From Candidatus Zipacnadia bacterium (GTDB lineage Bacteria > Armatimonadota > Zipacnadia > JALGUG01), in NCBI GenBank assembly GCA_029820995.1, contig JALGUG010000015.1, positions 1 through 37,000 on the forward strand: 37,000 bases of DNA, given 5' to 3'. The notes under the pieces were generated by a model. It was given only the letters and a program-made list of their open reading frames with translations, made no database searches and was not told the DNA's origin. Below are positions 6,041 to 14,000 of the stretch, in pieces; within the stretch, counting starts at the first letter, position 1, and the number at the start of each line of letters is the position of its first letter. Both the position numbers and the translations under genes were made by a program.

Positions 6041-9000
6041 ATGTTCATGCTCGGAGCGCTCATGGTGGTGCTAGTCGCCGGATGGACCGCAGCGATCGTG
6101 TCCAGCCAGGAGTTGGTGATTGCCGATCAGGGCAAGTCGGAGTTCGTGATCGTGGTCGGGCAGAAGGCCTCGCCCTCGGAGCAACACGGAGCCGAAGAAC
6201 TGCAGATGTTCCTGCAGCAAATGACCGGCGCCAAGCTGCCGCTCAAGGACGATTCCGGCCCCGTGGGCCCGCACGAAATCATCCTGGGCGATAACGCCCA
6301 CCTGCGGCAGCTCAAGGTGAAGATTGACTTCGACCAGCTCGGCAAGGAGGGCTACACGATCCGCACCGTCGGCCCGCACCTTGTCATCGCCGGCGGTAAG
6401 CTGCGCGGGACCATGTACGGCGTGTACGGGCTGCTGGAGGACCACCTCGGTTGCCGGTGGTTCACCGCGAAGGTGAGCCGCATCCCGAAGAAGGACCGGC
6501 TCGTGCTGCCGCCACTGGATGACACGCAGATTCCGGTCCTGGAGTACCGCGAACCGTTCGTACGCGAGTGCTTCGACGGCGACTGGGCAGCGCGCAACCG
6601 GGTGAACAGCAATCGGGCGGCACTGGAAGCCAAGCACGGGGGCAAGGTCAGCTACTACGGCTTCGTGCACACCTTCAACCGCCTGCTGCCGCCGGAGAAG
6701 TACTTCGACGAGCATCCGGAGTACTATTCATTGCGCAACGGCAAACGCATCAAGGATCATACTCAGCTTTGCTGCACCAACGAGGACGTGATCCGCCTGG
6801 TGACCGAGCAGGTGCTCAAGGACATGCGCGCCCACCCCGAGGCAACGGTGCACTCGGTCTCGCAAAACGACTGGGGCAACTGGTGCGAGTGTGACAAGTG
6901 CAGAGCAATTGCCGAGCAGGAGGGCAGCCAGATCGGGCCGATTCTGTACCTGGTGAACCGCGTGGCCGAGGCGGTGGAAAAGGAGTTCCCCGACAAGGCC
7001 ATTGACACGCTGGCCTATCACTACAGCCGCAAGCCGCCCAAGACTATGCGCCCGCGCCAGAATGTAATCATCCGGCTCTGCAGCATCGAATGCTGCTTCT
7101 CCCATCCCCTGGCGACGTGCGACAGCCGCGAGAACCGGAAGTTCCGCGACGACATCATCGGCTGGTCCAAGATGAGCAATCGGCTGTGGGTCTGGGACTA
7201 CACCACTAGCTTTGCGCACTATCTGGTGCCCTTCCCGAACCTGCGAGTGCTGAACGACAACATCAAGTTCTTCAAGGATCACAGCGTCACGGGGATCTTT
7301 GAGGAGGACAATTATACCTCGGTGGGCGGAGAGTTCTCGGAGCTGGGCGGCTACATGATGGCCAAGTTCCTATGGAACCCGGACTACGACGAAGACACCG
7401 CCATGAACGAGTTCCTGGAGGGAGTGTATGGCGCGGCCGCGGGGCCGATCCGTCAGTACATAGACCTGCTGCACGACAAGGTGGCGAACGAGAACATCCA
7501 CATGCACATCTGGGAGGGGCCCCGCGCGAAGTACTTGACCGATGACATCGTTGAGCAGTCAGTCCAGCTCTGGAACCGGGCGGAGCAGGCAGTGGCCGAT
7601 CAGCCCGAGGTGCTGGAGCGCGTCAAGCTGGCGCGGCTGCCGGTGGATTACGTCTGGCTGGATCGGGCGCAAGTCAAACAGGACCAGCCCTTCCGCATCG
7701 AGGGTGACCGCTACGTCACCGACGTTGACGCGGAATATGCCCAGCGCGCGCGGAACTTCTTCGACGTGATCGCGCGCAACAAGGTTACCGCGATTGACGA
7801 GGGCCGGCGCAAGCTGGAGCCCTTCCGCAACCGAGTCCTGCCGCGCGCCGAGGGCTACCCGATCGTCTCGCTGGCGAACAAGGCGCTGCGACTGCAGATC
7901 GTGCCCCTGCTGGGCGGACGGTTCATCGGCCTGCATTCGCTGCCGAAGAAGACGGACATCTGCTACCACGCCGCGCCCGGCGCACCGGGCTATCCGAACG
8001 CCGGCGGCTATGAGGAATCGTGGAAGGGCGGACATCACGGACCCGGATGGGCCAAGGGGTTCGACGCCAAGGTCACCCAAGCGGAGCGCGGGACACAGGT
8101 CGCCATGACCGCCGAGCTAACGCGCGGCGTCAGGCTCAACCGGGTCGTGACTTTGCCGCCCGAGGGCAACTGGTTCGAGATTGAATCGCGCATCGCCAAC
8201 AACTCTACAACGAAGCAATCGGGTGCGCTGCGCACGCGCTTCGATTTCGACCTCGGCAACACGGACGACCTCACGGCCGTCGTGCCGGGCAAGGGCGAGA
8301 ACCCGGCGTTCAGCCTGGCACTGCCCGCCGAGCAGGCGGAGGAGAACCGGTCCTTCCCGGGCGCGCAGCTCGCGCAGGGGATCACCCTGGCCAATCACAA
8401 GCTCGGCCTCGGTGTCAGGCTGCTTCCCAGCCAGGCGGAGCTCGAGCGCGGGTGGATCCGCTACGACGCCCGGGCGGGCCGCGTGACGCTGGAGCTGAAG
8501 ACGAAGGGCGAACTGGAGCCCAAGACGCAGTCGCGGCTGGTCCAGCGATACGAGGTGCTGACCGATCTGGCGGGCGTGCCCGAGGTGAAGGGCCGGGGGG
8601 CTCAAGAGCATCGCGCCCTGCGCGTGGTCTGCCAGGAGGACCTGATCAGCATCGGCAGGTACGGCACCTGGGCCTGGATCGAGGAGGACCCGACCGCAGA
8701 GGACGGATTCAGCGCCCACATGGCCAAAGACCACTACGAGTGGTGCTGCCAGTGGCGCTACTCGCCCTCGCAGTTCGAGCCGAACACGAAGTACGATGTC
8801 TTCGCGCGCGTGCGCGTGGCGAAGAAGGGCGAGGGCGGCTGGGCCTTCTGGGCCGGGGTCTACGACACTGTCAACAAACGGGGCCTGGGGCAGATCAAGC
8901 CCAACACCAAGGATATCAAGGACAGCGATTGGCACCTGTACAAGCTGGCGACCGTAACCCCGGCACAGGGCCATTATGTCTGGATCGGCCCGCCGAAGAA

Positions 9001-9061
9001 CCCGGAGAACGTAGACGGCGTGTGGCTGGACTACTTCGAGCTGAGGGCGGTGAAGGAATGA
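6041..9061 (+). CDS. Secreted DUF4838 glycoside-hydrolase-like protein
   Basis: A 1006-residue exported protein. Residues 1-25 (MFMLGALMVVLVAGWTAAIVSS) are a signal peptide. Residues about 25-130 resemble the GH67/hexosaminidase N-terminal domain (ELQMFLQQMTGAKLPL, HEIILGDN, YTIRTVGPHLVIAGG). The central region is DUF4838 (PF16126), recognised by HTFNRLLPPEKYFDEHPEYY and, near residue 275, QNDWGNWCECDKC, then NRVAEAVEKEFPDKAIDTLAYHYS. The C-terminal 350 residues appear to be beta-sandwich modules, possibly carbohydrate-binding. DUF4838 proteins are TIM-barrel enzymes of uncertain activity, often in polysaccharide loci of Planctomycetota, Bacteroidota and relatives. ATG 6041 is preferred over 5975 because AAGGGGG lies 6 nt upstream and the signal peptide begins there. 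The next gene downstream is another secreted TIM-barrel protein, and oxidoreductases lie nearby, so a role in uronic-acid or acylated glycan breakdown is plausible but inferred. Confidence 0.85.
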   Translation: MFMLGALMVVLVAGWTAAIVSSQELVIADQGKSEFVIVVGQKASPSEQHGAEELQMFLQQMTGAKLPLKDDSGPVGPHEIILGDNAHLRQLKVKIDFDQLGKEGYTIRTVGPHLVIAGGKLRGTMYGVYGLLEDHLGCRWFTAKVSRIPKKDRLVLPPLDDTQIPVLEYREPFVRECFDGDWAARNRVNSNRAALEAKHGGKVSYYGFVHTFNRLLPPEKYFDEHPEYYSLRNGKRIKDHTQLCCTNEDVIRLVTEQVLKDMRAHPEATVHSVSQNDWGNWCECDKCRAIAEQEGSQIGPILYLVNRVAEAVEKEFPDKAIDTLAYHYSRKPPKTMRPRQNVIIRLCSIECCFSHPLATCDSRENRKFRDDIIGWSKMSNRLWVWDYTTSFAHYLVPFPNLRVLNDNIKFFKDHSVTGIFEEDNYTSVGGEFSELGGYMMAKFLWNPDYDEDTAMNEFLEGVYGAAAGPIRQYIDLLHDKVANENIHMHIWEGPRAKYLTDDIVEQSVQLWNRAEQAVADQPEVLERVKLARLPVDYVWLDRAQVKQDQPFRIEGDRYVTDVDAEYAQRARNFFDVIARNKVTAIDEGRRKLEPFRNRVLPRAEGYPIVSLANKALRLQIVPLLGGRFIGLHSLPKKTDICYHAAPGAPGYPNAGGYEESWKGGHHGPGWAKGFDAKVTQAERGTQVAMTAELTRGVRLNRVVTLPPEGNWFEIESRIANNSTTKQSGALRTRFDFDLGNTDDLTAVVPGKGENPAFSLALPAEQAEENRSFPGAQLAQGITLANHKLGLGVRLLPSQAELERGWIRYDARAGRVTLELKTKGELEPKTQSRLVQRYEVLTDLAGVPEVKGRGAQEHRALRVVCQEDLISIGRYGTWAWIEEDPTAEDGFSAHMAKDHYEWCCQWRYSPSQFEPNTKYDVFARVRVAKKGEGGWAFWAGVYDTVNKRGLGQIKPNTKDIKDSDWHLYKLATVTPAQGHYVWIGPPKNPENVDGVWLDYFELRAVKE

Positions 9062-9144
9062 GCCGATGGAGGGGCCGCGAGGGGGGCTAGGTGGCTTGCG
9101 TCATCAAGACGCAGGGGCCTCATCCGGACCGTACATCTGGGACG

Positions 9145-9200
9145 CGGGTCGGATACTTCCGGCGGCTCGCCTCAGCAAGCCGCTCTCGTAGTCCGACCCG
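9145..9200 (+). promoter_or_regulatory. Long structured hairpin in the leader of the TIM-barrel glycosidase gene
   Basis: CGGGTCGGA (9145-9153) pairs with TCCGACCCG (9192-9200). TAC (9154-9156) pairs with GTA (9188-9190), leaving G9191 bulged. After a small internal loop, GCGGCT (9162-9167) pairs with AGCCGC (9178-9183) around a ten-base loop. A second small hairpin, TGCGTC/GACGCA, lies at 9097-9113. There is no T-run, so it is not an obvious terminator. It lies 83 nt before the start codon at 9283 and could be a regulatory or stabilising element between the two genes. Confidence 0.45.
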
Positions 9201-9282
9201 TCGAGACTGCTTTCGCTCTCACTGTACGAAGGATTGGCCGGCAATCTTGTGAGTCGGCACTAGCAGGGAAGGAGGCGACAAG

Positions 9283-11586
9283 ATGTTCTTGGTGTCCATT
9301 CTCGCCGCTATCAGCGTAACTGCCGTCGGTCAGCCGCAACCGCCCAATGTCGCGCTCATCTACAGCGACTACGGGAACTTCCGGCACCGGGACGACTATG
9401 ACGCCCGCTTTCGGGAGCTCAAGTGGCCACTGACGAAGCTGGAGAACAAGGACATCGCTCAGTGGATCGGACGGCTGGGCGAGTACGACCTAGTGCTCGG
9501 CAGCGCACTGTTCAACTACTCGAACGTGCAGGACTTCGGCCAATACCGCGACCAGTGGCTGAAGTTCATGGCCGACGGTGGCGGGTTGGTGCTGACCGAC
9601 TGCAGCTATTTACCGCACGTGAACTGGCTGAAGGCCCTGGGTGAGGGCTGGGAGATGGACTGCGAGCGCTGCGGCAAAGTCGGCACGCCGATGAAGTGGA
9701 TCGAGGCGGCGCACCCGCTATTCAACGTGCCGCACCACATCGCGCGCGTGAAGGACACCTGGTCGCATCTCCTGCCGGGCGACGGGTATGACGTGCTCAC
9801 CAAGTGCGAGGACGACCATGCGACCACCGCGCTGCGCTCTCACGGCAAGGGCTTCCTGCTGGCGACGAACTATTGGGCCTATGGGCCGGAACTGTGCGAG
9901 AACATCTGGGCCTTCCTGCAGGCGCACCGCGGGGGCCTGGTGCCGGCGCTGGCGGACATCTCCGGCTGTCACCTGGGCGAGAACGAGGTGCGCCTCGGCC
10001 TATGGAACGTGACCGAGCGGCCCGTGGACGCGCGCGTGCAGCTTGAGATCAAGCGGCCCGACGGGCGGACCGAGCGGCGCCTGGAGCAGGCGCACGTTCC
10101 CGCCCACGCTGCGCGGGACGTGCCGCTGCGGCTCAAGCTGGAGCAGCGCGGCGAGTACGAGTTTATCGTGAGCGTCCTGGATCGGACGGGACAGTCGCGC
10201 TATCAGACGCCCCCCGCGCGGCTGCACATTCCGGACCTGATGCAGATGGCGCTCGTTGCGCCGCAATATCGCGGTGCCGTGTACCAGATGGCGCCGGCGT
10301 CCAAGGCGGTCGCCTCCATCGTGCTGACGCCGTGGAAGGAGAAGCTGCAGGACCTCTCTCTCTCGCTGAGCCTGAGGCGGGCCGGCCGGACGCTGGCCGC
10401 CAAGCAGCTCGACGGGCTGCCGGGCGAGCAGTTCGACCTGACGCTGCCGCTGCCCGGGTTGGAGGCGGGAGAGTACTCGCTGGTCGGCGTGCTGAAGGCG
10501 CGCGGCCGGGTCGTGGCGCGCCGGGAGATCAAGCTGCCGGTACACCCACGGCGACCGAACCAGGTGGTGATTGACCAACGGGGCGCGACCTGGGTGAACG
10601 GAGAGCTCTACTTCCCCGTTGGGATCTACCATGTGCACCGGGAGGACCTGCCGAAGATCGTCGAGCTGGGTTTCAACTGCTGTCAGGCCTGGGGGACCAG
10701 GGAGGAGAAGGCACGCAACTTCCTGGACGAGGCACAGCGGCTGGGCGTCAAGGTGATCCTGGAGATGTCCAGCTTCCTGCGCGGCAAGACCGACCTGGAG
10801 GGGATGCGCAAGATCGTGACCGCCTTCGAGGAACACCCGGCACTGCTCACCTGGTACACCGTGGACGAACCCCGCGGCCCAATGCTGACGGGCTGCCGCG
10901 CGGCGTATACGATGATCCGCGAGATCGAGCCGGACCATCCGGTGTATCTCGTCATGTGCAGCCCCGGAGAATTCGACCGCTTCGGCGCGGTGACCGACAT
11001 CCTTGCCGTGGACCCGTATCCGATCCCGCACAGCAGCGTCAACCGGGTGGCCGACTGGATGAAGCGGGCGCAGGCGGCGGTTCGGGGGCGGCGGCCCGTC
11101 TGGATGATCCCACAGGCACACAACCAGCTCGCGTACCGCGACAAGACTAAGGGCCGAGGCCCGACGCCGGTGGAAGAGCGGAACATGGTCTACCAGGGGC
11201 TGATCTACGGTGCCAAGGGGATCATCTACTACCCGTGGGACGATGGCCCTTGCGGGCTGACGCACGATCCGGCCCTGATGGCGGCGGTCAAGCAGATCAA
11301 CGCCGAGCTGGCGCAGCTCGGGCCCCGGCTGCTCACCTACGAGCGGAAGCTCCTGCCCGCTGATAGCCTACCGGAGAGCGTTCACGCGGCCTCGTTCACG
11401 GGGAAAACGGAGGTCCTCGTACTCGCCGCCAACGGGCGCTCAGAGCGCGTCACGCTGCGCCTGCCGCTGGCGGGCGCCACTCAGGCGGAGGTCCTATTCG
11501 AGGGGCGCAAGCTGGCCGTGGAGGATGGAGGGCTGGAGGACGATTTCGAGCCTCTGGCCGTCCACGTGTACAGGGTGGCCCGATGA
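9283..11586 (+). CDS. Secreted TIM-barrel glycosidase-like protein with N-terminal ThuA-like domain
   Basis: A 767-residue protein. A short hydrophobic N-terminus (MFLVSILAAISVTAVGQPQPP) looks like a signal peptide. Residues 20-215 resemble a ThuA/DUF4350-like flavodoxin-type fold (NVALIYSDYG, YDLVLGSALF, FMADGGGLVLTDC, GFLLATNYWAYG), which is often non-enzymatic or sugar-binding. A beta-sandwich segment follows to about 420. Residues 425-690 form a GH2/GH5-like TIM barrel: WVNGELYFPVGIYHVHREDL, LGFNCCQAW, VKVILEM, WYTVDEP at 524-530, VDPYP and YGAKGIIYYPWDD. In clan GH-A the acid/base Glu usually follows Asn; here it is D528-E529, so activity is not assured. The start has a near-perfect ribosome site (GGAAGGAGG, then seven bases). 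It follows the DUF4838 gene after 221 nt containing a structured hairpin. The substrate is unknown. Confidence 0.8.
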   Translation: MFLVSILAAISVTAVGQPQPPNVALIYSDYGNFRHRDDYDARFRELKWPLTKLENKDIAQWIGRLGEYDLVLGSALFNYSNVQDFGQYRDQWLKFMADGGGLVLTDCSYLPHVNWLKALGEGWEMDCERCGKVGTPMKWIEAAHPLFNVPHHIARVKDTWSHLLPGDGYDVLTKCEDDHATTALRSHGKGFLLATNYWAYGPELCENIWAFLQAHRGGLVPALADISGCHLGENEVRLGLWNVTERPVDARVQLEIKRPDGRTERRLEQAHVPAHAARDVPLRLKLEQRGEYEFIVSVLDRTGQSRYQTPPARLHIPDLMQMALVAPQYRGAVYQMAPASKAVASIVLTPWKEKLQDLSLSLSLRRAGRTLAAKQLDGLPGEQFDLTLPLPGLEAGEYSLVGVLKARGRVVARREIKLPVHPRRPNQVVIDQRGATWVNGELYFPVGIYHVHREDLPKIVELGFNCCQAWGTREEKARNFLDEAQRLGVKVILEMSSFLRGKTDLEGMRKIVTAFEEHPALLTWYTVDEPRGPMLTGCRAAYTMIREIEPDHPVYLVMCSPGEFDRFGAVTDILAVDPYPIPHSSVNRVADWMKRAQAAVRGRRPVWMIPQAHNQLAYRDKTKGRGPTPVEERNMVYQGLIYGAKGIIYYPWDDGPCGLTHDPALMAAVKQINAELAQLGPRLLTYERKLLPADSLPESVHAASFTGKTEVLVLAANGRSERVTLRLPLAGATQAEVLFEGRKLAVEDGGLEDDFEPLAVHVYRVAR

Positions 11587-11587
11587 G

Positions 11588-11602
11588 GAGCCTGCAAGGC
11601 TC
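11588..11602 (+). terminator. Small hairpin after the TIM-barrel gene
   Basis: GAGCC and GGCTC pair around TGCAA just after the stop codon; a GCCAGGTTTG tail follows. The short stem and weak T-tract make this a low-confidence terminator between convergent genes. Confidence 0.25.
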
Positions 11603-11634
11603 GCCAGGTTTGCTGCTTGAGTTGCGAAGCGGGC

Positions 11635-11838
11635 TCACTCGTCGGCGCGGGCGGACTCCGGTTCGGTGATTGCGTCGCTAGGCGGTGCTTCAGGCAGCGT
11701 CGCTGCCGCGTCCGGCGACGGCGGCTGCTCCTGGTCGGCCTTGGGCTTGCCGTAGGTCATGAACCAGATCGCGGCGAGCAGAATCAGGACAATCACCAGA
11801 ATCACGATCGCGACGGCGGGACTGATCTGCTGCTGCAT
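11635..11838 (-). CDS. Small single-pass membrane protein
   Basis: A 67-residue protein with one clear membrane helix at about 8-27 (AVAIVILVIVLILLAAIWFM), followed by a short basic patch (YGKPKAD) and a 35-residue acidic, Pro/Ala-rich tail. By the positive-inside rule the tail, which follows the basic patch, may be cytosolic. ATG 11838 is chosen over ATG 11844 because GGGAGG ends eight bases before it, whereas it is only two bases from the other. The gene is convergent with the TIM-barrel gene and divergent from the oxidoreductase at 12106. I do not recognise a family; it may be a small assembly or stress membrane protein. Confidence 0.65.
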   Translation of the reverse strand: MQQQISPAVAIVILVIVLILLAAIWFMTYGKPKADQEQPPSPDAAATLPEAPPSDAITEPESARADE

Positions 11839-11979
11839 GCGCATGTCCTCCCTTAGTCCAACGCCCTCCGCGCAAAGACGCTTTCGCCCCGGTCGCCGCA
11901 CAGTCCTCCCGCTTACGCCACTCGCGAGAACATCCGCCGCAGCGAGGAGTCGCCGCTGTGGGCAGCGAAGCCGTGTCCA

Positions 11980-11991
11980 GAGGCCGGCCTC
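11980..11991. repeat. Perfect 12-bp palindrome in a divergent intergenic region
   Basis: GAGGCCGGCCTC is fully self-complementary and lies in the 267-nt gap between the small membrane protein (minus) and the second oxidoreductase (plus). Its position would suit an operator, but the only -10-like sequences nearby are poor, so this is tentative. The rest of the gap shows no gene. Confidence 0.3.
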
Positions 11992-12105
11992 AAGCGGTGT
12001 ATGGCACTGCTGGTGTGTGTACAGTGCGCCTTTGGCTCCACGGGTCGGGACAACTGGTGCCACACAGCAACGCCGCCAGGAGGCTCTTTGGAAAGGAGCA
12101 ATAGC

Positions 12106-13002
12106 GTGAAACGTCTGGGCATTGTGGACTTTGATACCTCCCACGTCGTGCAATTCACTATGCGCCTGCACCATGTGGAGGTCCCGGAGGAACAGTGGGT
12201 GGACGGCGCGCGGATCGTGGCGGGCTTCCCCGGCACGTCGGCGATCTGTGAGCAGTCCCGAATTGACGAGTATACCGCCAAGCTCAAGGAGTTCGGTGTC
12301 GAGCTGGTGGATCGGCCCGAGGACTTGATCGGGAAGGTGGACGGGGTGCTGATCGAGTCAGTGGACGGCAGCGTGCACCTCGAGCGTGCGAAGCCCTTCC
12401 TGGAAGCGGGCCTGCCCTGCTACATTGACAAGCCCTTTGCCTGCTCCGTCGCGGACGCCCGGGCGATCGCGGAGTTGGCGCGCGCCAACAACGTGCCCGT
12501 CTTCTCCTCGTCGTCGCTCCGGTACGCCCTGGAGGTCGTGGAGGCGCAGCAAGACGACAGCGTCGGGCCGATTGTCGGCGCCAACTGCTACAGCCCGGCG
12601 TCGCTGCACGAGCGCAACCCCGGACTGTATCACTACGGCATCCACGCCGTCGAGCCGCTGTATGCCTTCATGGGCACCGGCTGCCAGGCGGTCTGGTGCG
12701 TGTTCACCGAGGGCTCCGAGGTGACCACGGGCCTGTGGCGCGACGGACGCATCGGCGTGGTCCGCGGCACGCGGCAGGGCGCCCACGCCTACGGCTTCAC
12801 GGTGTGGGGCGAGAAGGGAGTGCGCGCCTCCTCGATCACCGTGGGTTACATCTACCGCGAGCTGCTGAAGAAGATCGTGGAGATGTTTGAGACCGGCAAA
12901 TCGCCGCTGCCGATTGAGGAGACCTTGGAGATCATGGCCTTCATTGAGGCGGCGAAGCAGTCAGCGGATAACGACGGCGCGAAGGTTGGACTGAAGGTCT
13001 AA
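12106..13002 (+). CDS. Gfo/Idh/MocA family oxidoreductase (variant motifs)
   Basis: A 298-residue protein of the Gfo/Idh/MocA family. It begins KRLGIVDFDTSHVVQFTMRL, a subgroup in which the usual GxGxxG dinucleotide loop is replaced by VDFDTSH, so cofactor binding may differ from classical members. The EKP motif appears as CYIDKPFACS with Lys kept, and the C-terminal domain contains LYHYGIHAVEPLYAFMG with the His expected near the active site. GTG at 12106 is chosen because AAAGGAG lies seven bases upstream; the longer open frame before it has no family similarity. A terminator follows the stop. Its neighbours suggest a step in sugar or polyol metabolism, with the substrate unknown. Confidence 0.85.
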   Translation: MKRLGIVDFDTSHVVQFTMRLHHVEVPEEQWVDGARIVAGFPGTSAICEQSRIDEYTAKLKEFGVELVDRPEDLIGKVDGVLIESVDGSVHLERAKPFLEAGLPCYIDKPFACSVADARAIAELARANNVPVFSSSSLRYALEVVEAQQDDSVGPIVGANCYSPASLHERNPGLYHYGIHAVEPLYAFMGTGCQAVWCVFTEGSEVTTGLWRDGRIGVVRGTRQGAHAYGFTVWGEKGVRASSITVGYIYRELLKKIVEMFETGKSPLPIEETLEIMAFIEAAKQSADNDGAKVGLKV

Positions 13003-13028
13003 GCCTGCAGCACCGTGCGGCAGAGTCG

Positions 13029-13052
13029 GGGCCTCGGTTTCCACCGAGGCCC
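13029..13052 (+). terminator. Intrinsic terminator after the second oxidoreductase gene
   Basis: GGGCCTCGGT (13029-13038) pairs perfectly with ACCGAGGCCC (13043-13052) around TTCC, followed by TAATATTGT. The ten-pair stem is strong; the T-tract is short and interrupted. Confidence 0.6.
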
Positions 13053-13066
13053 TAATATTGTATAAT
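13038..13066 (+). promoter_or_regulatory. Sigma-70 promoter of the kinase-like gene, overlapping the terminator
   Basis: TTTCCA (13038-13043) and a perfect TATAAT (13061-13066) are 17 nt apart. Transcription would start near 13073, about 30 nt before the ATG at 13104. The -35 element lies in the terminator loop, so the upstream stop signal and this promoter share bases. Confidence 0.5.
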
Positions 13067-13103
13067 GAATGATACTCTCTGGCCGAGGTGAAACAGGCCG
13101 AGG

Positions 13104-13844
13104 ATGAGTGAAACCAACGGTAGTTTGGCCAATCTAACCCGCGAGGACCTGAGCCGGTACACCGTCCGGGTGATACATCGTGGCGTGCGAGCGCAAGCTG
13201 ATGCCCTCTTGGTGAACGTGAACGGTGAGTTGGGCGTCGTCAAGGACTACGGGCAGACGCGGGGCCTGTTCAGGCACGTGCTGGCGCGGTACTTGATGGC
13301 CCGGGAGGCCAAGGCTCTGGCGTGCGCGCAGGGGACGCCGGGCGTGCCGCGCTTCTACGGCCAGCCCGATCCCTGGTCGCTTACCATCGCGTACGTCGAG
13401 GGACAACCCGCCTCGGAGCTCGAGCCGGGCACCGTTCCGCCGGAGTTCTTCGACCGCCTGCACGACACGGTCCAGCACCTGCACGCCCAGGGCGTGTTGC
13501 ACTGCGATCTAAAGCGGGCCAGCAACATCCTGGTTACGCCCGATTGGCAGCCGTGGCTGGTGGACTTTGCCGGCGCGCTGCTGCGAGGACGGCGCTGGAA
13601 CCCATTGGCCCGCATGCTGTGGCACTGGTATCATTCCGATGACTACAAGGCGATCATCAAGCTGAAGCGGCGGCTGGCGCCGGAGCTGGTCACCGACGAG
13701 GAGCTCGCCTTCTTGCAGCAGCGCGGCCGACTGGAACGCATCATGCGTTGGGCGCGCAAAGGCATCAAGAACTGGGCCCGCCGACACGCGCGGGAGGAGA
13801 CGCCGACTGATGACGGCAAGCCCGTAGCAGCACAGCGGAGATAG
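13104..13844 (+). CDS. Lipopolysaccharide-kinase-like (WaaP/Kdo kinase-like) protein
   Basis: A 246-residue soluble protein with a protein-kinase-like fold related to lipopolysaccharide core or Kdo kinases. Visible kinase elements are the strand LGVVKDYG with Lys47, Glu68 in AREAKAL, the catalytic loop HCDLKRASNILV with H133, D135, K137 and N141, and the metal-binding DFA at 154-156 (usually DFG). Residues 160-240 are basic and helical. WaaP-type kinases phosphorylate lipid-linked sugars at the inner membrane; some relatives act on proteins or small molecules, and no glycolipid genes are adjacent. It is probably a single-gene unit with its own promoter, although the sigma factor gene follows on the same strand after 156 nt. 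The ribosome site (GAGG directly before ATG) is poor, so the start could be a few codons later. Confidence 0.75.
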   Translation: MSETNGSLANLTREDLSRYTVRVIHRGVRAQADALLVNVNGELGVVKDYGQTRGLFRHVLARYLMAREAKALACAQGTPGVPRFYGQPDPWSLTIAYVEGQPASELEPGTVPPEFFDRLHDTVQHLHAQGVLHCDLKRASNILVTPDWQPWLVDFAGALLRGRRWNPLARMLWHWYHSDDYKAIIKLKRRLAPELVTDEELAFLQQRGRLERIMRWARKGIKNWARRHAREETPTDDGKPVAAQRR

Positions 13845-13898
13845 GACCGTCCGGCATCAGTGAGGCGCCCTTCATTGCAGCTAGCGGATCGCAACGAC

Positions 13899-13929
13899 GG
13901 GAACCTTTCCTTGGATGCAACGCGTTTGA
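13899..13929 (+). promoter_or_regulatory. Possible ECF-type promoter upstream of the sigma factor gene
   Basis: GGGAACCTTT at 13899-13908 is like the -35 element (GGAAC) of ECF sigma factors. CGTTTGA at 13923-13929 lies 18 nt after GGAAC and resembles their -10. It fits autoregulation of the sigma factor gene 72 nt downstream, but spacing is slightly long. Confidence 0.35.
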
Positions 13930-14000
13930 GACTACCAAGCGGAGGCACTAGAGCGTCCGGAGCGTAGATCTCGCGCGTTGGCGTCCGAGCGGAGGCAGTA

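Noticed and set aside
10000-11265. Long minus-strand reading frame opposite the TIM-barrel gene
   Set aside because: It is a composition artefact of GC-rich coding DNA; the plus strand has clear domains, and the reverse product is Arg/His/Pro-rich without motifs.
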